A stretch of DNA of 64,000 nt from Enterococcus sp. BWR-S5. GTDB taxonomy: Bacteria; Bacillota; Bacilli; Lactobacillales; Enterococcaceae. Position numbers and translations under genes: made by a program. The stretch's first letter is position 1. Each line of letters begins with the position of its first letter. This document shows, piece after piece, positions 25,505 to 33,791 of this stretch. The notes beneath the pieces are model-generated. The model was not told where the DNA came from. It saw only the letters and a list, made by a program, of their open reading frames with translations, and did not search any database. The stretch is taken from assembly GCF_016745255.1 (NCBI RefSeq), contig NZ_JADOEQ010000008.1:1-64000 (forward strand). The letters are read 5' to 3'.

Positions 25505-28420
25505 ATGGAGTATTCTTTATTAGAGCATTTTCAGTCTTCTTTAGAGCATAGTTTTGTGGATAAGAATAAGGATTACAATGATTTGTATAAGGCTAAACTA
25601 CTTACTAATAACGAAGAAGAAAGTAGCTTTGTATTAAATGAAATTAAAGAGGAACTTAGCACCTGCAAAGAATTTTTCTTTGCGGTTGCTTTTATTACGG
25701 AAAATGGCTTACAACCTCTAAAAACTGTATTGGCCGATTTAGCTAAAAAGGGTGTTTATGGAAGAATTATTACTTCAAACTACCTGTATTTTAATGCGCC
25801 TAAAATGTTTCAAGAACTTCTAAAATTGAAAAATGTGGATGTACATATTACTGATATGGAGGGGTTTCATGCGAAAGGATATTATTTTAAGCATGATAGT
25901 CATGAAACATTTATTCTGGGCAGTTCAAATTTGACGATTAAAGCACTGAAGGTGAACTGTGAGTGGAATTTGAAACTGAACTCACTAGCTAATGGTGAGT
26001 TGGTTCATTCCATGAAAAATAACTTTGAGCAAATGTGGTCAAACTCATTTAAGTTATCTGAAGCATGGATCAGTGAATATGAAAAGAACTATAAGCCTAT
26101 TTTAAATACTAAAAAAATTGATGGGCTAGAGAGCCCAAGTACTTCGATAGATGAAGTTATTCATAGAGAAGACTGGGATGATGACTATCAAGTCACTTAC
26201 ATTAAGCCCAATGTCATGCAACAACAAGCACTAAAAGAAATACAGCGTGTCCGTGATGAAGGAAAGCAAAAAGCATTGGTTATTTCAGCAACCGGAACAG
26301 GAAAAACTTATCTATCAGCTTTTGATGTGCGAAATTATTCCCCTGAAAGACTGCTATTTATTGTCCACAGGGAGCAGATTTTAGGTAAGGCAATGTCGGA
26401 TTATAAGAAAATATTAGGTGGAAGAGATAACCAATATGGAATCCTATCAGGAAGTAAGAAAATAACGGATGAAAAATATGTTTTTGCTACGATTCAAAGC
26501 TTATCCAAGATAGAAACATTACAAGGATTTGCCAAGAAAGAATTTGATTATATACTAATTGATGAGGTTCATAAAGCAGGGGCTAAGAGTTATCAATCAG
26601 TAATAGATTACTTTGAACCTAATTTCTTTTTAGGAATGACAGCTACTCCAGAGCGAACAGATGATTTCAACATTTATGAACTATTTGATTACAATATTGC
26701 TTATGAAATACGATTGCAAGACGCCTTAAAAGAAAATATGCTTTGTCCATTTCATTATTTTGGGATTACAGATTTAGAAGTTGATGGAGAGTTGATTGAT
26801 GATAAATCAGCGTTTAGTCAATTAGTAGGAGAACAAAGAGTCAATCACATTTTTGAGCAAATTGAATATTATGGTCATTGTGGTGATAAAGTTCATGGAC
26901 TAGTTTTTTGTAGTAAAACAAAAGAAGCTTTAGAGCTAGAAAAAATCTTTAATGAACAAGGTTTGAGAGCAAAAGCTCTATGTGGTTATCATAGTATAGA
27001 AGAGAGAGAGAAAGTTGTTAATGATTTAGAAATGGGTCGTTTAGAATACATTATCACTGTAGACATTTTTAATGAAGGAATTGATATTCCACCTGTCAAT
27101 CAAGTTATAATGTTGAGAAAAACAAAATCAAGTATTGTTTTTATTCAACAATTAGGTAGAGGATTAAGGAAATCAGAAGGTAAGGATTTTGTAACGATTA
27201 TTGATTTTATTGGAAATTATGACAACAATTATTTAATCCCAGCTGCATTAACAGAGGATCAGTCCTTAAGTAAAAATGATTTACGAAAAAAAACAATGGC
27301 AACACAATATCTTTCAGGATTGTCGACGATAAATTTTGATGAGGTATCGAGAAAACAAATATTTCAATCAATTGAGTCTTCTAAATTAAATAGTGGCGCG
27401 AATTTTAGAGAAGCATATAAGAACTTGAAAAATAAGATAGGTCGCATTCCTATGCTCTTGGATTTTATTAAAGATGATACAGTAGACCCTATATTGATAG
27501 GAGCATATAAAAAGAATTATCATCAGTTCTTGGTTTGGATGAAAGAAGAGGTTCCTCGTATATCTACTTATGAAAACCAAATTCTTATGTTTCTTTCAAA
27601 TGAATTGCTTAATGGTAAAAGAAATCATGAGTTTCTATTACTAAATACGCTGATAGAGAACGAAAGTATTTCAAAATCTGATTTTTTTGAATTTTTGGAC
27701 AAAAACAAGTATCCAATAAATGAAACAATTGAGGATTCCATTGATAGAGTCCTTAGCCTAAAATTTTTTGTAGAACAAGATAGGGTCAAGTATGGTGACA
27801 AATCCTTGATAAGGATTGATGAAGACAACTACTATCTGGCTGATGATTTTTCAAAGCATTTAGTTAAGAACCAATGGTTTCATAAAAATGTTAAGGATAT
27901 TATCAATACATCGTTTGAAAGAAGTAAACGCTATGATGTGGCTGTTCCATTAACCTACAATGAAGTCTATACTAGGCAAGATGTTTGTCGATTATTAAAT
28001 TGGGAAAATGATGAGAAAGGTACAATGTATGGCTATCGAATTAAGTACGACACTTTTCCAATTTTTGTAAATTATCATAAAGATGATGAAATAGACAATA
28101 GTGTAAAATATGAAGATGAACTAATCGATAGGCATACTTTGCTTTGGTATACGAAAGCAAAGAGAACTATGAATAGTGCTGAAGTTAAGGCGTTGGTGAA
28201 TTATGAAAAATCTAATTTAGCTATTCATATTTTTGTTCAAAAGGAAGCGAGTCAATCAAGTGAATTTATCTATCTTGGTCAAGCGAGTCCGAAAAAACAG
28301 ACAATTACACCTCAAGTTATAAAAGACAAAAATGGAAAAGATACAGATATTGTCCATGTGGAACTAGCGTTAGAGAAGCCAGTTCCATTAGAAACCTATG
28401 ATTTTATTAAGCAAAAATAG
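25505..28420 (+). CDS. PLD nuclease-like, DEAD/DEAH helicase, DUF3427 protein
   Basis: A 971-residue fusion. Residues about 40-200 are phospholipase-D-like with one HxK motif (FHAKGYYF, His121) followed by GSSNLT. A superfamily 2 helicase core follows: Walker A SATGTGKT (about 262-268), DEVH (about 353), MTATPER (about 378) and motif VI QQLGRGLRK (about 547). Residues about 620-971 match the DUF3427 region found at the end of such helicases. The single HxK motif suggests that a dimer forms the nuclease site. With the Nudix protein it makes a compact two-gene module that would process DNA or RNA; similar fusions occur in bacterial defence islands. The function here is inferred. Confidence 0.85.
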   Translation: MEYSLLEHFQSSLEHSFVDKNKDYNDLYKAKLLTNNEEESSFVLNEIKEELSTCKEFFFAVAFITENGLQPLKTVLADLAKKGVYGRIITSNYLYFNAPKMFQELLKLKNVDVHITDMEGFHAKGYYFKHDSHETFILGSSNLTIKALKVNCEWNLKLNSLANGELVHSMKNNFEQMWSNSFKLSEAWISEYEKNYKPILNTKKIDGLESPSTSIDEVIHREDWDDDYQVTYIKPNVMQQQALKEIQRVRDEGKQKALVISATGTGKTYLSAFDVRNYSPERLLFIVHREQILGKAMSDYKKILGGRDNQYGILSGSKKITDEKYVFATIQSLSKIETLQGFAKKEFDYILIDEVHKAGAKSYQSVIDYFEPNFFLGMTATPERTDDFNIYELFDYNIAYEIRLQDALKENMLCPFHYFGITDLEVDGELIDDKSAFSQLVGEQRVNHIFEQIEYYGHCGDKVHGLVFCSKTKEALELEKIFNEQGLRAKALCGYHSIEEREKVVNDLEMGRLEYIITVDIFNEGIDIPPVNQVIMLRKTKSSIVFIQQLGRGLRKSEGKDFVTIIDFIGNYDNNYLIPAALTEDQSLSKNDLRKKTMATQYLSGLSTINFDEVSRKQIFQSIESSKLNSGANFREAYKNLKNKIGRIPMLLDFIKDDTVDPILIGAYKKNYHQFLVWMKEEVPRISTYENQILMFLSNELLNGKRNHEFLLLNTLIENESISKSDFFEFLDKNKYPINETIEDSIDRVLSLKFFVEQDRVKYGDKSLIRIDEDNYYLADDFSKHLVKNQWFHKNVKDIINTSFERSKRYDVAVPLTYNEVYTRQDVCRLLNWENDEKGTMYGYRIKYDTFPIFVNYHKDDEIDNSVKYEDELIDRHTLLWYTKAKRTMNSAEVKALVNYEKSNLAIHIFVQKEASQSSEFIYLGQASPKKQTITPQVIKDKNGKDTDIVHVELALEKPVPLETYDFIKQK

Positions 28421-28424
28421 AAGT

Positions 28425-28461
28425 AAGCGATGGTGGTTAATTCTAGCCATCGTTTATTTTT
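28425..28461 (+). terminator. Terminator after the helicase gene
   Basis: CGATGG pairs with CCATCG and TTTATTTTTTT follows. It also contains the end of the convergent small gene. Confidence 0.65.
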
Positions 28462-28724
28462 TTGCCTTCATTCATATTTTGTATCACTACTTTCTCCCTC
28501 CCCACCAACTCCCCATAATCCTTCTGAAACGCTTTAAATATCTTTGCACAGGCATGATAATCTCGAATAATCTTCTTCTTATTGACTGGCGGGTTCTCTT
28601 CGGAGAAAAAGATTTCCAATATTTCCAGCATCTTCTGCCAGGAATCCAGTCGCTCGTTGATTTCTTGTAAGGCAAGTATTTCGTGGTAGGGGATGGCTTT
28701 GATACAGGTTACTTGTTTTTTCAT
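28443..28724 (-). CDS. Hypothetical protein, 93 residues
   Basis: I do not recognise this protein. It starts MKKQVTCIKAIPYHEIL and is helical and basic, with two cysteines and no membrane segment. AAAGGAG 8 bases before the ATG supports it as a gene. It converges on the helicase gene and its stop falls inside the shared hairpin. Nothing on its strand follows directly. Confidence 0.6.
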   Translation of the reverse strand: MKKQVTCIKAIPYHEILALQEINERLDSWQKMLEILEIFFSEENPPVNKKKIIRDYHACAKIFKAFQKDYGELVGREKVVIQNMNEGKKINDG

Positions 28725-28869
28725 CGTTTTGGCTCCTTTTTTGTTTTTGATTCTATGTACTTTCTGCTAAATCATTTCACTGAACTTCATGTTTTTCCTT
28801 ATTTTCGGAATTTGATTGGACACTGATAGAAAAATCCGTCATTGTGTAGCAATCTTTCTTGAAATTAGG

Positions 28870-28966
28870 TACAATAACAGTTGGGCAACTTGTATAGATG
28901 GTTACAGCTGTTTATACAGGGCTTTGTCGTTCGGTTGGCGCCGGATGACGAAGTGCCTTTTTATTT
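28870..28966 (+). ncRNA. Candidate small RNA, plus strand, repeat copy 1
   Basis: TACAAT (28870-28875) is a good -10 with a weak TAGCAA at -35. The implied RNA starts near 28882. It folds into CTTGTATA/TATACAGG, then a 13-pair stem CTTTGTCGTTCGG/CCGGATGACGAAG around TTGGCG, followed by TGCCTTTTTATTTT, a typical terminator. It corresponds to repeat copy 1. Confidence 0.4.
28884..28957 (+). repeat. Imperfect direct repeat, copy 1
   Basis: About 74 bases sharing GGTTACAGCTGT-like and CGGTTGGCGCCG cores and the AAGTGCC end with copy 2 at 29225-29299. The stems differ in sequence but keep pairing in both copies. Confidence 0.7.
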
Positions 28967-29070
28967 TGGCTGAAATATGGTCTGATAGTATTCTGCTATG
29001 AAAAAATCTATGTTAAGAGTGACAAGTTACGACAACTGGCTATTGTACCTTTTGGCTGATTATAGGATAG

Positions 29071-29370
29071 AAAAAGACGATAGCAGATGCGTACCTGCTA
29101 TCGTCTCAATAGTCGACAAAGAAGACTGGTTTGCTTGCAGTCCCGTTCAAAAAAGGAGAGTTCCTTTGGTATAGGGATTAAGGAGATTGTGGGGAGACTG
29201 CAGCATTCAGTTTGTTTGCGCTATCGGCGACTTGCAAGGCAGTTACAGCTGTCTTTACAAGGCTTCGTTGACTCGGTTGGCGCCGAATCAGGAAGTGCCA
29301 ATTATCTATTTAATTGTTATCGATTTCTATCCTACGCACTTAGTATAGCGGAAAGAAATCAGCGTTGCAA
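29071..29370 (-). ncRNA. Candidate small RNA, minus strand, across repeat copy 2
   Basis: On the minus strand TTGCAA (29365-29370) and TATACT (29342-29347) are spaced by exactly 17 bases. About 230 bases later lies a perfect 12-base stem AGACGATAGCAG/CTGCTATCGTCT with an 8-base loop and a TTTTTC tail (29071-29106). No reading frame with a ribosome binding site fits between, so an untranslated RNA of about 265 bases is likely. It includes the complement of repeat copy 2, and so can pair with the plus-strand RNA carrying copy 1. Confidence 0.45.
29225..29299 (+). repeat. Imperfect direct repeat, copy 2
   Basis: Second copy of the unit at 28884-28957, same orientation, about three quarters identical by eye. 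The T run after the hairpin is absent here. Confidence 0.7.
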
Positions 29371-29559
29371 TGCGAACAAAAGTTAAATAACACAACGATT
29401 CGGCTCCTTTTAATATATAAGGAAAAATAACAGAAAAAAATTTTTGTGAGGAATATTTTATCTAATAGAAAGGTGTATGCTGAAAGAAAGTGTCCTTACA
29501 GAAATCCAGCATTTATAGTAGAATAAGGAAAATGAGTATTTAACGAACGGAGCTTCAAA

Positions 29560-30081
29560 ATGCCAAATAGAACCTATCCAACCTTCAAATATAGTCCAAA
29601 TCTCGATGAAATCGGTGTTCTCAATACAAACGCAAGTGTTTGTAATTGCTGTGGTGAGACAGTCGAAAAGTCAATCGGCAGTATGTACTGTCGTGAAGAA
29701 ATTGAATGTATCTGCTTGAGCTGTGTCGCTACTGGCAAGGCTGCGGAGAAATTCGATGGTGAGTTTATTCAGGATGCGGAAACGGATCAGGTGAATAATC
29801 AGGAAAAAATCGACGAACTGTTTAAACGTACTCCAGGCTACGTCAGTTGGCAGGGAGAAAATTGGCTGGCGCATTGTCAGGATTTTTGTGCTTATCTTGG
29901 TGAGGTAGGAACAAAGGAGCTGGAAGAGATGGGGATTGCCGATCAAGTAATTGCAGAGTATGAGGCACTTGACGAGTATGAGGATATTCGACCTTATCTG
30001 ACAAAATCGGGTTCCATGTGCGGCTATCTTTTTCAATGCTTGCATTGCGGTGAGTATCGACTATGGGTTGATTGCGACTAA
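29560..30081 (+). CDS. CbrC (UPF0167) family protein
   Basis: A 173-residue cytoplasmic protein with the features of the CbrC family: the start PTFKYSPNLDEIGVL, a CNCCG zinc-like knuckle (about 28-32), CICLSC (about 50-55), the TPGYVSWQGENWL block and a terminal CLHCG. E. coli CbrC has been linked to colicin tolerance, but no biochemical role is settled. CGGAG precedes the ATG by 7 bases. It appears monocistronic, with a terminator-like hairpin about 100 bases downstream. Confidence 0.85.
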   Translation: MPNRTYPTFKYSPNLDEIGVLNTNASVCNCCGETVEKSIGSMYCREEIECICLSCVATGKAAEKFDGEFIQDAETDQVNNQEKIDELFKRTPGYVSWQGENWLAHCQDFCAYLGEVGTKELEEMGIADQVIAEYEALDEYEDIRPYLTKSGSMCGYLFQCLHCGEYRLWVDCD

Positions 30082-30181
30082 GGATAGAGAAAGAGTTTTC
30101 CTCTCTCCATTTTTGAAGAGTAACTATTTTATAAGTCAATGACAATAACAGCTGCTATTGCCATTCAAATTGTATAAACAG

Positions 30182-30225
30182 AAAGAGCATCGAAGAGGCC
30201 TGCGTTCTCTGTGCTCTTTTTGTCG
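30182..30225 (+). terminator. Intrinsic terminator after the CbrC-like gene
   Basis: AAAGAGCA pairs with TGCTCTTT and T residues follow. The rest of the 355-base gap before the next start holds only the promoter and operator described next. Confidence 0.6.
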
Positions 30226-30392
30226 TGGTCGTATGAGCGATTTGGTTTCGCCGAGCTGAGGAGAGACTACTATCGATTTTAACCTTATAATGATTAAAAG
30301 ATTATTTTAATTTCTCATCAGATTTTCGTTAAAAAGTAATTTGAATTTTCAGAAATTTCTATTTTCATCTTTTTCTACTACCAAAATTAGTA

Positions 30393-30419
30393 TATACTGG
30401 GTAAAGTTAAAAAACTTTA
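30393..30419 (+). promoter_or_regulatory. -10 and palindromic operator before DUF969
   Basis: TATACT (30393-30398) is followed at once by TAAAGTT-N4-AACTTTA (30402-30419), a perfect palindrome over the likely transcription start. A repressor bound there would block initiation. The binder is unknown. Confidence 0.45.
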
Positions 30420-30436
30420 TGAAGGAGAGTATAAAG

Positions 30437-31138
30437 ATGGAATGGATCAAATTGATCGGTATTTTGATTATTTTAGTTGGCTTTATTTTTAAGTTTGATA
30501 CAATCGCTGTGGTATTGATTGCGGCGTTTGTTACAGCAATGGTATCGGGGATATCTATTGTAGAATTTTTAGAGATGTTGGGAGAGGCGTTTGTTTCCAA
30601 TCGTTTGGTTACCTTGTTTTTACTGACGCTTCCGATGATTGGTATTTCTGAGCGTTTTGGCTTGCGCCAGCAAGCTGTGGTGCTTATAGAGAAGATTAAG
30701 AGTTTGACACCTGGGCGTTTTATTACTTTATATCTTGTTATTCGTGAGCTGGCAGGGGCATTCTCTATTCGGATTCAAGGACACACACAGTTTATTCGTC
30801 CAATTGTGAACCCGATGGCACAGGCAGCTGCAGAGAATAAATACGGCAAGCTGGATGAAGAGGATGAAGAAAAAATCAAAGCGCGTGCAGCCGCAAACGA
30901 GAACTTCGGGAATTTCTTTGCTCAAAATACGTTTGTTGCAGCGTCAGGTGTTTTGCTGATTACAGGAACGATGAAATCGTTAGGCTATGAAATCGCTGAA
31001 TCGGCTGTTGCTCAAATGTCGATTCCAATTGCATTGATTGTGTTAGTTCTGGCTGGCGGCTACAACTTATTGATGGATAGAAAATTGGCGAAAAAGTATA
31101 GCAAGCGACAAACAGAAGATAAAGGAGGACAACAATAA
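30437..31138 (+). CDS. DUF969 family membrane protein
   Basis: A 233-residue protein with about five to six hydrophobic segments. It carries the typical DUF969 features LVGFIFKFDTIAVVLIAAF near the start and NENFGNFFAQNTFVAASG in the second half. DUF969 and DUF979 proteins are found together, often next to pcp, and are predicted to be the two parts of a permease. GAAGGAGAG precedes the ATG; an in-frame upstream start at 30341 has no site. The stop overlaps the DUF979 start by one base. Confidence 0.85.
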   Translation: MEWIKLIGILIILVGFIFKFDTIAVVLIAAFVTAMVSGISIVEFLEMLGEAFVSNRLVTLFLLTLPMIGISERFGLRQQAVVLIEKIKSLTPGRFITLYLVIRELAGAFSIRIQGHTQFIRPIVNPMAQAAAENKYGKLDEEDEEKIKARAAANENFGNFFAQNTFVAASGVLLITGTMKSLGYEIAESAVAQMSIPIALIVLVLAGGYNLLMDRKLAKKYSKRQTEDKGGQQ

Positions 31139-32058
31139 TGGAACAGTTGATTACGAATTTATTGGAGTTTTTCTATATTTTGATTGGGCTTTTATTGATG
31201 GCAACGGCTGTAAGAGTATTCAAGGATGAGACACATCCGACTCGATTGGGCACTGCAGCATTTTGGCTGCTTTTAGGAATTGTCTTTGCTTTTGGTAATT
31301 TTATCCCGTATCTGATTGATGGAATCATTATTATTTTGATGGGCGTTTTGACGTTGTTCAAACAGGTTCGGATTGGTAAATTGGCAGCAATTGATGAAGA
31401 CGTTGCAGAAGCTTCTGCTAAGCGTGTAGGCAGCTGGATATTTCTACCATGTATTCTTTTAGCATTGTTTGCCGTGCTGATTTCCTACACACCGTTAGGC
31501 GGACAAGTGGGAATCGGTATCGCTTCTATTTTGACTTTACTTATTGCCATGTTCATTACTTCAGCGAAGCCTAAAACAGTGGCAGATGATGCAGATAGAA
31601 TGATTCAACAGGTCGGAACAAGCGGAATTTTACCGCAATTACTGGCAGCTTTAGGTGTTATCTTCAATGCTGCTGGTGTTGGAACAGTGATTTCTAATGG
31701 TATTTCAGGCTTTATCCCAGAGGGAAATCGGTTTATTGGTGTGGTAGCTTATTGTCTTGGTATGGTTATTTTTACGATGATTATGGGGAATGGGTTTGCG
31801 GCATTCACGGTTATTACTGCCGGAATCGGTGTACCATTTGTAATTGCTCAGGGTGGTGATCCAGTCGTTGCCGGAGCACTTGCTATGACTGCAGGATTTT
31901 GTGGGACGTTGTTAACACCGATGGCGGCAAACTTTAATGCTTTGCCAGCCGCGTTATTGGAAATGAAGGACCCTAATGCAGTAATCAAAACACAAGCTCC
32001 AATTGCCGCTATTTTGATTGTCGTGCATATTGGATTAATGTACTTTTTAGCATTTTAA
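31138..32058 (+). CDS. DUF979 family membrane protein
   Basis: A 306-residue protein with about nine hydrophobic segments, the second half of the predicted DUF969/DUF979 transporter. The segment MGNGFAAFTVITAGIGVPF and the end region GFCGTLLTPMAANFNALPAA look like the functional core of ion-coupled carboxylate transporters. With pcp and GGCT downstream it probably imports pyroglutamate or pyroglutamyl peptides. Substrate is inference from context. Confidence 0.85.
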   Translation: MEQLITNLLEFFYILIGLLLMATAVRVFKDETHPTRLGTAAFWLLLGIVFAFGNFIPYLIDGIIIILMGVLTLFKQVRIGKLAAIDEDVAEASAKRVGSWIFLPCILLALFAVLISYTPLGGQVGIGIASILTLLIAMFITSAKPKTVADDADRMIQQVGTSGILPQLLAALGVIFNAAGVGTVISNGISGFIPEGNRFIGVVAYCLGMVIFTMIMGNGFAAFTVITAGIGVPFVIAQGGDPVVAGALAMTAGFCGTLLTPMAANFNALPAALLEMKDPNAVIKTQAPIAAILIVVHIGLMYFLAF

Positions 32059-32060
32059 TT

Positions 32061-32219
32061 GGGCGTGTCTGAAAAGGTTACGGAATCAAAATTTTTCAGG
32101 TATTTTGGTGGAGTGTTGGAGAGAAAACACAGATTATGTGGCGCATAATTAAGTATTTCTACAGACGTACTCCATCCAAATAACGAGGATATTTTCTGTT
32201 TGGATTTTCAGACATAGCC
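32061..32219. repeat. Inverted-repeat element, MITE-like
   Basis: The ends GGGCGTGTCTGAAAA (32061-32075) and TTTTCAGACATAGCC (32205-32219) are complementary at 12 of 15 positions. Inside are further nested complementary segments (TTTTGGTGGAGT with ACTCCATCCAAA) and a central ATTATG/CATAAT. The whole 159 bases can fold into one long hairpin. It starts 2 bases after the DUF979 stop and splits the operon. It codes for nothing visible. Confidence 0.45.
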
Positions 32220-32338
32220 TAAATCAATTGTTTGGAATTGCCAGGATGATTGAGAGGGTGTATCATGTTTTTATTCTTTAATCGAATTCTTCTCGATTAT
32301 CCAGCAGAATAGTAAATAAGAACAGGAGTGAAAGAATC

Positions 32339-32986
32339 ATGAAGATATTAGTAACAGGATTTGATCCTTTTGGTGGTGAACCAATTAATCCGGCTTTAGA
32401 AGCAGTGAAAGGATTATCCGATACAATCAATGGTGCAGAGATTATCAAGTTAGAGATTCCTACTGTTTTTGGGAAATCAGCTGAGGTTGTAAAAGAGGCA
32501 ATTTTAACCCACAAACCAGATGTGGTTTTGAATATTGGACAAGCAGGCGGTCGTTTTGCCCCATCACCGGAACGTGTAGCAATCAATGTCGATGATGCGC
32601 GCATTCCTGATAACGAAGGGAATCAGCCGGTAGATGAAGCGATTCAACAGGATGGACAACCAGCATACTTTACGCAGCTGCCAATCAAAGCAATGGTTGC
32701 TGCAATGAAGGAAGCAGGATTTCCTGCGGCAGTCTCAAATACAGCAGGAACCTTTGTCTGCAATCACATCATGTATCAGGTTCAATATATGATTGATAAA
32801 GAGTTCCCGACAATGAAGGGTGGATTTATCCATGTTCCTTATATTCCGGAGCAGGTAGTAGATAAAGCGGGTCAGCCATATATGAGCTTGGCGGATATCA
32901 CGCAATCTTTAGAAAAAGCAATTGAAGCGATTGTTGCCTATGATGGAAAAGAGGACATGAAGGCAATCGGAGGTGCCATTCACTGA
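32339..32986 (+). CDS. pcp: Pyrrolidone-carboxylate peptidase
   Basis: A 215-residue cysteine peptidase that removes N-terminal pyroglutamate from peptides. The catalytic triad Glu79 ([11 protein letters not shown]), Cys141 (AGTFVCNH) and His165 (FIHVPYIP) is complete, and the [14 protein letters not shown] start is typical. ACAGGAGTG precedes the ATG. The GGCT gene starts on the last base of its stop. With DUF969/DUF979 it forms a conserved neighbourhood. Confidence 0.95.
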   Translation: MKILVTGFDPFGGEPINPALEAVKGLSDTINGAEIIKLEIPTVFGKSAEVVKEAILTHKPDVVLNIGQAGGRFAPSPERVAINVDDARIPDNEGNQPVDEAIQQDGQPAYFTQLPIKAMVAAMKEAGFPAAVSNTAGTFVCNHIMYQVQYMIDKEFPTMKGGFIHVPYIPEQVVDKAGQPYMSLADITQSLEKAIEAIVAYDGKEDMKAIGGAIH

Positions 32987-33438
32987 TGGATGGCAAAGAA
33001 CTACCGCTGTTTACCTATGGCAGTCTGATGGAAAACCTGTTCAATTATCAAAAGTACTTGAACGGAAAAGTCAAAGGAAAGCCTAGAGTGGCTCGAATTA
33101 AGGGCAAGCTGTTTCATATGAATGAGAAGCAGTATCCGGCACTGCTTTCAGGTGCTGATTGGGTGTACGGCGAGATTTTTGAGCTTAGTGATTTTCAACG
33201 GAATATCTCTTCGGTGGATGATTTAGAGAACTATTACGGTGTCGGAGATAAACGCAATGAGTATGAACGACAAATTGTTGAGGTTGAAGTGTTTGATGAG
33301 AAGACGAGAACCTTTAGTCAGATAGAAAAAGTATATTGCTATCTTTATGTGGTGGCTAATGACCCGAGATTCCAGCAGGATAGTTTGTATTTAGCGGATG
33401 GAAATTGGCGCAGCTACCATGAGCGTATTGCGAATTAA
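32986..33438 (+). CDS. Gamma-glutamylcyclotransferase-like (AIG2/GGCT) protein
   Basis: A 150-residue protein of the GGCT fold. The substrate-binding FTYGSLM (9-15) lies at the usual place near the N-terminus, followed by GEIFEL and the DLENYYG region with the acidic residues. GGCT enzymes cyclise gamma-glutamyl groups into 5-oxoproline, the same compound that Pcp releases, so its coupling to pcp makes biochemical sense. Actual substrate is unknown. Confidence 0.8.
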   Translation: MDGKELPLFTYGSLMENLFNYQKYLNGKVKGKPRVARIKGKLFHMNEKQYPALLSGADWVYGEIFELSDFQRNISSVDDLENYYGVGDKRNEYERQIVEVEVFDEKTRTFSQIEKVYCYLYVVANDPRFQQDSLYLADGNWRSYHERIAN

Positions 33439-33480
33439 GAGAACCAAAAGGCTTTTTCAATAAAAGAGAATCATAGCGAG

Positions 33481-33526
33481 TCACTCTCAAAAATCAGTAT
33501 TTGCTGATTTTTCGAGGGTGATTTTT
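33481..33526 (+). terminator. Terminator of the pcp-GGCT operon
   Basis: TCACTCTC and AAAATCAG pair with CTGATTTT and GAGGGTGA around a short loop; TTTTTCC follows. The remaining 260 bases to the next gene show no other feature. Confidence 0.75.
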
Positions 33527-33791
33527 CCTACAGCGCCCAAATAGATTGGAGGATGTTTCGAAAAAGCTGGCTGCTTTATGTTTGTTGCTGTCAAGTCTCA
33601 TGTCAATGGAAAACAGGAAGTGAATTTTTTAATGAAAAAATAGGAGGACGGACAAAGCAAACTGTAGTAAAATGAAAAGGGAAATAATGGTAAGTTAAAA
33701 TAGCCAAGGTTTTTTCTGTGAACAAGTAGGCTTTAACAAGCGATAAAAGCCGTGAGTAAAGAGAGTGCTGATAAAAAAGGAGTAGGTAAAC

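Noticed and set aside
28816-29001. A 61-codon plus-strand frame across repeat copy 1
   Set aside because: TTG start without ribosome binding site; the bases are better explained by a structured RNA with its own terminator.
28998-29174. A 58-codon frame (start MKKSMLRVTSYDNWLL) with a DDSR segment near the hairpin, a little like the end of Fst toxins
   Set aside because: No ribosome binding site, no convincing membrane segment and the frame runs on past DDSR. The likeness is only four residues.
29071-29370. tmRNA, RNase P RNA or SRP RNA
   Set aside because: None of the hallmark sequences of these RNAs were seen (no 3' CCA tag-RNA ends, no RNase P core segments), and size does not fit.
29087-29386. 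A 99-codon plus-strand frame across repeat copy 2
   Set aside because: No ribosome binding site and a composition unlike protein; it overlaps the predicted minus-strand RNA and the repeat.
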